Below are positions 1 to 5,562 of a DNA stretch of 9,230 bases, piece by piece. The position numbers and the translations under genes were made by a program. Below the pieces are notes generated by a model, which was not told the DNA's origin, searched no databases, and was given only the letters and a program-made list of their open reading frames with translations. Each line of letters starts with the position of its first letter. Positions within the stretch are counted from its first letter, which is position 1. Source of the DNA: Candidatus Altimarinota bacterium (GTDB taxonomy: Bacteria > Patescibacteriota > Gracilibacteria > UBA4473); NCBI GenBank assembly GCA_905478675.1, contig CAJQJI010000010.1, forward strand, positions 1-9,230. The letters are read 5' to 3'.

Positions 1-264
1 CTCATTCCGGCGCCCCGTTAAGATTTTATGCACGTAGGCTTGATGCCCGACATCCCAAACCAGTTTGTCGGTTGGAGTATCAAACACATAGTGCAAAGCC
101 ACCGTTAGTTCTACAACGCCCAAACTAGAACCAAAGTGCCCACCATTCTGAGCTGCATTTGTAATCAAAAACGCCCGGATCTCGGCACACAGGTCTGGTA
201 ATTGATCTAAATCCAATGCTTTTAAATCCTGCGGACTATTTATCGACTCAAGTAGCTCTGACAT
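1..264 (-). CDS. dxs: 1-deoxy-D-xylulose-5-phosphate synthase, N-terminal part (cut by window edge)
   Basis: First enzyme of the MEP pathway: a cytoplasmic thiamine-diphosphate enzyme condensing pyruvate and glyceraldehyde 3-phosphate to DXP. Only the first 88 codons are in the window; the frame is open to base 1. The start is the ATG at 264-262, giving MSELLESINSPQDLKAL, which matches the usual DXS N-terminus (helix, then the PxDLK motif). The signature GGHFGSSLGVVELTVALHYVF (about residues 41-61, split here as GGHFGSS, then LGVVELTVALHYVF) contains His43, equivalent to E. coli His49. WDVGHQAYVHKILTGR follows at about 70-85 with His74, equivalent to E. coli His80. It is transcribed divergently from ispH across a 97-bp gap, so all seven MEP steps lie at one locus. 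No Shine-Dalgarno motif precedes the start. Identity is very secure; completeness beyond the edge cannot be judged. Confidence 0.96.
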   Translation of the reverse strand, partial: MSELLESINSPQDLKALDLDQLPDLCAEIRAFLITNAAQNGGHFGSSLGVVELTVALHYVFDTPTDKLVWDVGHQAYVHKILTGRRNE

Positions 265-272
265 CGTGCTCG

Positions 273-299
273 AGTATAGGGAGTTCACTCTAGATTCAA
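273..299 (-). promoter_or_regulatory. candidate dxs promoter, very short or no leader
   Basis: On the minus strand a TATACT -10 box (278-273, 5 of 6 consensus) is preceded after 15 bp by TTGAAT (299-294, 4 of 6). Transcription would start about 7 nt past the -10, near 266, two or three bases before the dxs ATG at 264. That would make an essentially leaderless mRNA, consistent with the absence of a ribosome binding site. The spacing is shorter than ideal, so only the -10 is reasonably convincing. Confidence 0.4.
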
Positions 300-326
300 A
301 GATTATTATTTCTGAGCACAACTAAG

Positions 327-354
327 GTGACAAAGCTGTTTTTTTACCTACAAA
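327..354 (+). promoter_or_regulatory. candidate promoter of the ispH-ispE operon
   Basis: GTGACA (327-332, 5 of 6 to TTGACA) is separated by 16 bp from TACAAA (349-354, 4 of 6 to TATAAT). The predicted start near 361 falls right at the ispH ATG (362), again a leaderless or nearly leaderless arrangement. An alternative -10, TATTAT at 304-309, lacks a well-spaced -35. An AAAAGG run abuts the ATG with no spacer, too close to act as a normal Shine-Dalgarno site. This is inference from motif matching only. Confidence 0.3.
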
Positions 355-361
355 TAAAAGG

Positions 362-1315
362 ATGATTGAAACCATTTATCTCGCTCAACCTCGCGGTTTT
401 TGTGCCGGCGTTGAACGAGCTATCGCCATTGTAGACCTGGCCTTAAAAAAATACGATTGCCCGGTTTGGGTCAACCATGAGATCGTGCACAACCGTAGCG
501 TGGTGGAATCTTTTCGTAGCCGAGGCGTTGTTTTCTCCGATGACGTTGACGCGATTCCAGCCGACGCGATCTATATTTTATCCGCTCACGGAACCGCGCC
601 CAGCTTTCGAGCTAAAGCGGAAACCAAAGGCATTCGAATTATTGATGCTACCTGTCCGCTGGTGACCAAAGTACACTGGGAAGCGCAAAAATTTCATACC
701 GATGGCTTTAAAATTTTTTACATTGGGCAAGCCCAGCATCAAGAATCTATTGGTGTGATGGACGTCGCACCGATGACTTTAATTGAAAATGAAGCCGATA
801 TTGAAGCTTTAGACGAGACCGGTCTCTCTGAAATTTTGAGACCGGTCTCGGGTGACCCAGTCCCCTGCGTCGTCCTTTCCCAAACCACGCTTTCCGTGGA
901 TGACACCAAACGCCTTACCGCCAAACTCAAAGAAAAAATTCCGCATCTACGAGAACCTGGTGATTTATGTTACGCCACCCAAAACCGCCAAGATGCGGTA
1001 AAAGTGCTGAGCGAAAGCTGTGATTATATTGCCGTGATTGGCTCTACCAATTCTTCGAACTCAAATAAAATGGTCGTGACGGCTAAAAAGTATGGTACCG
1101 ATTCGGCTTTATATGATACCGTTGAAGAAATACCGAACAATATTTTTGATCACAAGGTTTTAGGTCTTACCTCTGGAGCTTCCGTACCAGATAGTTTAGT
1201 AATGCCAGTTATTGCCCGCGCCCAAAATTTCAATCCTGATTTAAAAATTGAGATTGTTATGACCAAAGATGAATCAGGCCTTAGTTTCCCACTGCCCTTA
1301 GAATTGCGATCATGA
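362..1315 (+). CDS. ispH: 4-hydroxy-3-methylbut-2-enyl diphosphate reductase
   Basis: Last MEP step: a [4Fe-4S] enzyme reducing HMBPP to IPP and DMAPP in the cytoplasm. The three cluster cysteines are present: Cys14 in PRGFCAGV, Cys98 in DATCPLVTKVH and Cys203 in LCYATQNRQ. Substrate-binding motifs NHEIVHNR, SAHG, QTTLSVDD, GSTNSSNSN and TSGASVPD are in order. His126 and Glu128, equivalent to E. coli His124 and Glu126, are kept, but the usual GHxGHPE context reads GQAQHQE. Length 317 aa is normal. Residues 152-163 (ETGLSEILRPVS) form an insertion of about 11 residues before QTTL relative to E. coli IspH, encoded exactly by the palindromic element at 815-850. The start is fixed by the short N-terminus before AQPRGFCAGV. 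It heads the five-gene run, and its stop overlaps the ispG start (ATGA). The sequence type resembles alphaproteobacterial IspH. Confidence 0.97.
   Translation: MIETIYLAQPRGFCAGVERAIAIVDLALKKYDCPVWVNHEIVHNRSVVESFRSRGVVFSDDVDAIPADAIYILSAHGTAPSFRAKAETKGIRIIDATCPLVTKVHWEAQKFHTDGFKIFYIGQAQHQESIGVMDVAPMTLIENEADIEALDETGLSEILRPVSGDPVPCVVLSQTTLSVDDTKRLTAKLKEKIPHLREPGDLCYATQNRQDAVKVLSESCDYIAVIGSTNSSNSNKMVVTAKKYGTDSALYDTVEEIPNNIFDHKVLGLTSGASVPDSLVMPVIARAQNFNPDLKIEIVMTKDESGLSFPLPLELRS
814..850. repeat. paired 12-bp palindromes inside ispH (element copy 1)
   Basis: Two exact copies of GAGACCGGTCTC, at 815-826 and 838-849, bracket an 11-nt spacer, TCTGAAATTTT. Because each copy is self-complementary, the pair is both a direct and an inverted repeat. 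With C814 pairing to G850 it can fold as a 13-bp stem with an 11-nt loop. The unit reads in frame as ETGLSEILRPVS. The first copy is read as ETGL and the second, in another frame, as RPVS. The same 12-mer occurs only twice more in the window, in ispDF. No clear target-site duplication is visible. Confidence 0.9.
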
Positions 1316-2511
1316 AAAAAACACGTTCAACGCCCGAGGTTCACATCGGTCCCCTGAAAATGGGCGGTGATAACCCGATTGTTATTCAATCGATGACCAA
1401 TACCGATACATCAGACATTGACGCCACAGTAGCACAAGCTCTTGAGTTGGCTCACGCTGGGGCGCAGGTTATTCGCATGACGGTCAATGATGAAGCGGCC
1501 GCTAAGGCTGTGCCTGAAATTATAACCCGAGTTCGAACTCAGTTCGAACTTAATCCAATGGCCTTCGTTGGCGATTTTCATTTTAACGGTAACAAACTGC
1601 TTAAAGCGGTGCCCGATTGTGCGCAAGCCTTGGATAAATATCGCATAAATCCGGGTAATGCCGATGACACCAATTTTAAAGAAATGGTAGAAATTGCCGT
1701 GCAGCACCAAAAAGCCGTACGCATTGGAGTTAATGGCGGTAGTTTAGACCAAAAAGTTTTAGACAATCTAATGGAACTCAATGCGCAGTCTCCTACCCCT
1801 CTAGCGGCGGGAAATATTTTTATCAAAGCGATGGTAAAATCTGCCTTAAACTCAGCTCAGTTAGCAGAGAGTTATGGCTTAAAGAAAAACCAAATAGTAG
1901 TGTCGGTTAAAATTTCAGAAGTCAACCAAGTGGTCGCCGCCTACCAAAGTGTCGCCGAACAAAGTGATTACTGTCTCCATTTAGGTTTAACGGAAGCCGG
2001 GAGCGGACTGCAGGGCGTTGTGCAAAGCAGTGTGGCGCTCGGTATTTTGCTTAACCAAAACATTGGCGATACCATTCGGGTTTCGCTGACGCCCAATAAA
2101 AACGTACCACGAAGTGAAGAAGTGGAAGTCTGTAAGCAAATTTTGCAAAGTTTAGACTTACAACGATTCCGTCCCAAAGTGGTTTCGTGCCCGGGTTGCG
2201 GACGGACAACCAGTACTTTTTTTCAAGACCTAGCCCTACGCGTGAACAATTTAATTGATCAAGAGTTGAGCCACTGGAAAAAAGAATTCCCTGGCGTGGA
2301 AAATTTAAATATTGCCGTCATGGGCTGCGTGGTTAATGGCCCGGGCGAAAGTAAAAATTCTGATATTGCGATTTCGCTCCCCGGCAAAATGGAAAAAGCC
2401 CAAGCCCCCGTTTATATTGATGGTCAGTTAAGTGTTTGGCTCAAAGGCGATGCTATTGAAAACCAGTTTATTGAAATTTTGAAAGACTATATAAAAACAA
2501 GATTTGCATGA
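1312..2511 (+). CDS. ispG: (E)-4-hydroxy-3-methylbut-2-enyl-diphosphate synthase
   Basis: Penultimate MEP step: a [4Fe-4S] enzyme converting the cyclic diphosphate MEcPP to HMBPP with electrons from ferredoxin or flavodoxin. The N-terminal TIM-barrel domain shows IQSMTNTDTSD (about 24-34), VGDFHFNGNKLL and YRINPGN. The C-terminal reductase-like domain has the cluster ligands Cys293 and Cys296 in SCPGCGRTTSTFFQ and Cys339 in MGCVVNGPGES, with Glu346. At 399 aa this is the two-domain bacterial form without the large middle insert of plant and chlamydial enzymes. The CPGCGRTTST and GESKNSDIAISLPG signatures are like those of alphaproteobacterial IspG rather than the CPTCSR form of E. coli. The start overlaps the ispH stop by 4 nt and the stop overlaps dxr by 4 nt, implying translational coupling; no Shine-Dalgarno motif precedes the start. 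Confidence 0.97.
   Translation: MKKTRSTPEVHIGPLKMGGDNPIVIQSMTNTDTSDIDATVAQALELAHAGAQVIRMTVNDEAAAKAVPEIITRVRTQFELNPMAFVGDFHFNGNKLLKAVPDCAQALDKYRINPGNADDTNFKEMVEIAVQHQKAVRIGVNGGSLDQKVLDNLMELNAQSPTPLAAGNIFIKAMVKSALNSAQLAESYGLKKNQIVVSVKISEVNQVVAAYQSVAEQSDYCLHLGLTEAGSGLQGVVQSSVALGILLNQNIGDTIRVSLTPNKNVPRSEEVEVCKQILQSLDLQRFRPKVVSCPGCGRTTSTFFQDLALRVNNLIDQELSHWKKEFPGVENLNIAVMGCVVNGPGESKNSDIAISLPGKMEKAQAPVYIDGQLSVWLKGDAIENQFIEILKDYIKTRFA
1529..1550. repeat. adjacent TTCGAA-centred palindromes inside ispG
   Basis: GAGTTCGAACTC (1529-1540), a perfect 12-bp palindrome, is immediately followed by AGTTCGAACT (1541-1550), a perfect 10-bp palindrome. The 10-mer AGTTCGAACT is thus repeated with an 11-bp period. 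It encodes about residues 73-79 (RVRTQFEL region). Unlike the GAGACCGGTCTC pairs it does not coincide with obvious extra protein sequence, so it may be chance codon usage. Confidence 0.6.
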
Positions 2512-3608
2512 AAAAAGTTATTATTTTCGGGGCCAGTGGATCCGTAGGTCGTTCGGCTATCGAACTAGCAAAGGCGAATCCTGCCCAATTTAAAATTGTC
2601 GGCGCCAGTGCCGGCAGCCGTTTTAAAGGTTTAAAAAAGACCGCCGCCGAACTTAATATTAAGCATGTACTTGATACCCGAGGGGAAATGACCACCGAGG
2701 TTATTACTTCTTTTATTGCCCAATGTGAGCCCGACATAGTCCTAAATGCTGTTAGTGGCTTTGCCGGGCTTCGCTTTACACTGGCCACACTCGAATCTAA
2801 CTTACCACTCGCTTTAGCCAACAAAGAAAGCTTAGTTGCCGCTGGTGATTTTGTAATGGCCCTCAGCCAGGAACGTCGTGCCCCCATTATTCCAGTTGAT
2901 TCAGAACACTCCGCTATTTGGCAGTGCTTAATAAACGATCGCACCGAGATAAAGCCGTTTCATAAAATTTATCTCACCTGCTCGGGCGGCCCGTTTTTTG
3001 GGCAAACAGACCTAAGCACGGTTACGCCTCATCAAGCACTTGAACATCCTAATTGGGACATGGGGGCCGGCATAACGATTGATTCAGCTACGCTCGCCAA
3101 CAAGTGTTTAGAATTTTTTGAAGCCATGCACTTATTTGAGGCCACTAAAGACCAAGTCGAAATTGTAATACACCCACAATCCGTCGTGCACTCGATGGTT
3201 CAGTTTGCCGATAGCTCTATTATCGCGCAATTATCACCGCCCAGCATGCAACTCCCGATTGCGTATGCGCTTAATTACCCCGAGCGATCTGAATGCGGGC
3301 TCCCCTCACCAGATTTTAGCGCCCTTGACTTAAACTTCAGAACGCCTGACAAATCAACTTTTAGAACGCTGCAAGTACTAGAACACTGTGCGGCTCATAT
3401 GCAAAATTTACCCACGGTCTTTAATGCCGTTAATGAAGAAGCTCGCAATGCCTTTATTCGCGGAGAAATTTCTTTTCTGCGAATTTTTGAAATACTCGAA
3501 GCCGTCACCAGCCAAACCAGAGTTAAACCACTTGAAAGCCTCGAACATATTTACGAAGTTGACCAAAGTGCACGCGCTATGGCGAAGTCTTTAATTCATA
3601 AACCGTAA
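2508..3608 (+). CDS. dxr: 1-deoxy-D-xylulose-5-phosphate reductoisomerase
   Basis: Second MEP step: NADPH- and divalent-metal-dependent rearrangement and reduction of DXP to MEP; the family is the target of fosmidomycin. The N-terminal Rossmann motif is GASGSVG (residues 8-14, usually GSTGSIG). ALANKESLVAAG precedes the metal site VDSEH with Asp131, Ser132 and Glu133 (E. coli 150-152). LTCSGGPFF, the flexible-loop HPNWDMG, and TLANKCLEFFEA with Lys199 and Glu202 (E. coli 228 and 231) complete the active site. Gly after the catalytic-site Lys is Cys200 here, and the usual MGxKIT reads MGAGIT. VVHSMVQFADSSIIAQL and the C-terminal helical domain follow. At 366 aa it is about 30 shorter than E. 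coli Dxr, with the shortening spread over loops. It overlaps ispG by 4 nt and lies 2 nt before ispDF. Confidence 0.96.
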   Translation: MKKVIIFGASGSVGRSAIELAKANPAQFKIVGASAGSRFKGLKKTAAELNIKHVLDTRGEMTTEVITSFIAQCEPDIVLNAVSGFAGLRFTLATLESNLPLALANKESLVAAGDFVMALSQERRAPIIPVDSEHSAIWQCLINDRTEIKPFHKIYLTCSGGPFFGQTDLSTVTPHQALEHPNWDMGAGITIDSATLANKCLEFFEAMHLFEATKDQVEIVIHPQSVVHSMVQFADSSIIAQLSPPSMQLPIAYALNYPERSECGLPSPDFSALDLNFRTPDKSTFRTLQVLEHCAAHMQNLPTVFNAVNEEARNAFIRGEISFLRIFEILEAVTSQTRVKPLESLEHIYEVDQSARAMAKSLIHKP

Positions 3609-3610
3609 AG

Positions 3611-4777
3611 ATGAAAAATATCGCACTCATTATGGCCGCTGGAGAATCAACTCGCTGTGGATTTGATAAGCTTGTGGCGCAGCTCGGGCAACAAACGGTT
3701 TTAGAAGCCACCTTAAAGACCTTTCAAGCAACCAGTGCGGTTGATGAAATTTGGGTCGTTGGCAAAGAAGTCGAAGTCGTCGGCAAAATCAAAGGCGCTA
3801 TTAACGGTGGAGATAGCCGGTTTGAGTCGGTGAAAGCGGGGCTTGAACACAGCGCCCAATATTATGATGAGAATGTACGAATAATCGTGCACAACGCCGC
3901 TAATCCTTTTCTTTCTAGCGCCGACCTAGCAGCGGGACTTGAGCAAGCCAAAGATAAGAAGAATTTGATTTTTGGTTTTTTTACTCCGAATGCCATTAAA
4001 GAAGTTACAAAAAACGGTATTGTGAATAATTTTTTAGATCGTGAACAAATTTTTGAATCACAAACACCGCAAATTTCTACCCTTAGCACTTTTATAAAAG
4101 CGCTTGATACGTTTAGAGACCGGTCTCAAGGTTCAACTCAATCGGAGGAGACCGGTCTCGGCTTTACAGCCGAACCAAAGGACGAGGCCGAACTACTCGC
4201 TTTAACAGGCGAGCCCATCCATATTTATGAATGTGATCCTCGTAACACAAAAATTACCTTTGCTTCGGATTTTTACCTGCCCGCTGGTTTAAAAATTGGT
4301 TTAGGCGAAGACGCTCACCGCTTTGCCCCTGATTTTGATGCCCAAAAACCTTTCAGGCTTGGAGGTGTGGACATGAGTCAAGGCACACTCAGCTCGGACG
4401 GAAATTCTGACGGCGATTTAATTTTTCACGCGCTTTGCAACGCGCTGCTGTCGGCCTATGGCGACACCACTTTTGATCCGATTGCGGCCCCTATTTGTGC
4501 GGCCGGAGAAACAAATTCAAAAGCTTATTTAGAAGCCACTCTCGCGCATTTAAACCACAAAGGCCACACCCCTAAAATCAAACAACTTTTAATTTCACTC
4601 GAAGGCGCACAACCCAAAATAGCGCCACAGCACGACGCGATTATTAAAAATATAGCCGAGCAGCTCTCACTAAAGCCTACGCAGATTGGACTAACTTACA
4701 CCACTGGTGAGAAATTAAACGAAGTCGGCAGAGGTCTCGGGATGAGAAGTTTCGTGCTAGTGACCCTACACGCATGA
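3611..4777 (+). CDS. ispDF: bifunctional IspD-IspF fusion (MEP cytidylyltransferase / MEcPP synthase)
   Basis: Fusion of MEP steps three and five, a form known in Alpha- and Epsilonproteobacteria. The IspD domain (about 1-225) starts with AAGESTR (residues 9-15) and Lys20, and has Arg144 and the TPQ motif at 152-154. The normally conserved HDAARP reads HNAANP, with Asn95 and Asn98 at positions usually Asp and Arg. Residues 169-183 (RDRSQGSTQSEETGL) are an insertion encoded by the palindromic element at 4116-4159, after which family-like GFTAEPKDEAELLAL resumes. The IspF domain (about 228-388) keeps zinc ligands Asp234, His236 and His273. It departs from consensus at Asn265 (usually His, AHSDGD), Asn277 (usually Asp), the DIGxxFPDTD segment, and TTGEKL for TTTEKL. 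The gene starts 2 nt after dxr and overlaps ispE by ATGA. It is clearly homologous and full length; activity of both domains is inferred. Confidence 0.92.
   Translation: MKNIALIMAAGESTRCGFDKLVAQLGQQTVLEATLKTFQATSAVDEIWVVGKEVEVVGKIKGAINGGDSRFESVKAGLEHSAQYYDENVRIIVHNAANPFLSSADLAAGLEQAKDKKNLIFGFFTPNAIKEVTKNGIVNNFLDREQIFESQTPQISTLSTFIKALDTFRDRSQGSTQSEETGLGFTAEPKDEAELLALTGEPIHIYECDPRNTKITFASDFYLPAGLKIGLGEDAHRFAPDFDAQKPFRLGGVDMSQGTLSSDGNSDGDLIFHALCNALLSAYGDTTFDPIAAPICAAGETNSKAYLEATLAHLNHKGHTPKIKQLLISLEGAQPKIAPQHDAIIKNIAEQLSLKPTQIGLTYTTGEKLNEVGRGLGMRSFVLVTLHA
4116..4159. repeat. paired 12-bp palindromes inside ispDF (element copy 2)
   Basis: GAGACCGGTCTC occurs at 4116-4127 and again at 4148-4159 around a 20-nt spacer unrelated to the spacer in ispH. 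The pair can form a 12-bp stem with a 20-nt loop. It is read in frame: the first copy as the tail of RDRSQ and the second as ETGL, so the protein gains residues 169-183 with no stop or frameshift. TTTA lies just before the first copy and TTTA again 3 nt after the second, a possible but weak short duplication. Confidence 0.9.
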
Positions 4778-5529
4778 TTCAAATTTTTTCACCGGCTAAA
4801 ATCAATTTAACCCTCGACGTGCGCCCTAAAGAACCAGACGCGTCGTTTCATGAACTTGAAACCATTTACCACAAATTAAATTGGGGCGACGCACTCACGC
4901 TTGAAAAAGCCGAGACTTTTCACCTCTTAGGCGACTTTAATTGCCTACCTGAGAATAATTTAATTTATAAAGCTTGGCAGTGCCTTGCAAACCCACGTCC
5001 GGTCAAAATCACGGTTAATAAAATTATTCCCAGTGGCGCTGGCCTCGGTGGTGGAAGTTCTAATGCCGCGAGTTTTATACAAGCGTACTACCAGCTTTTT
5101 GAACTTGGAGCCGTGCCCAGCGAGCTTATTAGCCAGCTTGGCGAGCTGGGGAAAGATATCCCCTTTTTTATGCAAGCGGCACCCTGCGCATTGGGCACCG
5201 GCTTTGGGGAAGTGATTGAGCCCCTTAATTTTAATTTTTCTGGCACTGACCTCTATTTATACTTTCCAGATTTCAAGCAACCAACGAACCAAGCCTATAG
5301 CCACCTCCAAAAATTCAATCAAGTGCAATCTCAAAAGCTCATTCAAAGTCGAGATTTAAAAGATTGTGGAAATACTTTTAACCAACTTTTTGAACAAAAT
5401 AATTATTCAAAAATAATTAATTCTCAGCACAAAGATAAAATCAATCTTTGTGGCTCAGGCTCAACTTTCTACAGTTTTGAAGTGTTAGATATCCCTGAAT
5501 GCAAAATGGTAAAAGTAACACTTCTTTAA
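4774..5529 (+). CDS. ispE: 4-diphosphocytidyl-2-C-methyl-D-erythritol kinase
   Basis: Fourth MEP step: an ATP-dependent GHMP-family kinase phosphorylating CDP-ME at the 2-hydroxyl. The N-terminus SPAKINLTLDV has the catalytic-site Lys9. The GHMP ATP-binding loop PSGAGLGGGSSNAAS spans about 86-100. LGKDIPFF carries Asp128, the expected general base, and CGSGSTFYSF near the C-terminus is the third GHMP motif. At 251 aa it is about 30 residues shorter than E. coli IspE, mainly in the C-terminal half, but all motifs are present. The ATG overlaps the ispDF stop (ATGA), placing the kinase beside the two enzymes acting just before and after it. It is the last gene of the run. The 33-nt gap to convergent uppS holds a loose GTTGCTC-type repeat but no recognisable hairpin terminator. 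Confidence 0.95.
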   Translation: MIQIFSPAKINLTLDVRPKEPDASFHELETIYHKLNWGDALTLEKAETFHLLGDFNCLPENNLIYKAWQCLANPRPVKITVNKIIPSGAGLGGGSSNAASFIQAYYQLFELGAVPSELISQLGELGKDIPFFMQAAPCALGTGFGEVIEPLNFNFSGTDLYLYFPDFKQPTNQAYSHLQKFNQVQSQKLIQSRDLKDCGNTFNQLFEQNNYSKIINSQHKDKINLCGSGSTFYSFEVLDIPECKMVKVTLL

Positions 5530-5562
5530 ACTTAACCATTTCGTTGCTCTGTTGCTCCGTTA

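Noticed and set aside
2652..2663. CTTAATATTAAG perfect palindrome in dxr
   Set aside because: Single AT-rich copy inside normal Dxr coding sequence with no extra residues; likely chance.
815..4159. Head-to-head GGTCTC type IIS restriction sites as a sign of engineered DNA
   Set aside because: The palindromes do contain two GGTCTC sites each, but there is no vector sequence, no scar logic, and the spacers and flanks read as natural coding sequence.
4733..4740. GGTCTCGG half-site near the end of ispDF
   Set aside because: It encodes the conserved GRGLG stretch of IspF and has no partner GAGACC; ordinary codon choice explains it.
362..5529. Alternative genetic code with TGA read as an amino acid, as in some candidate phyla
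   Set aside because: ispH, ispG, ispDF and the membrane protein gene all end at TGA at the expected C-termini, and no internal TGA occurs in the recognised genes.
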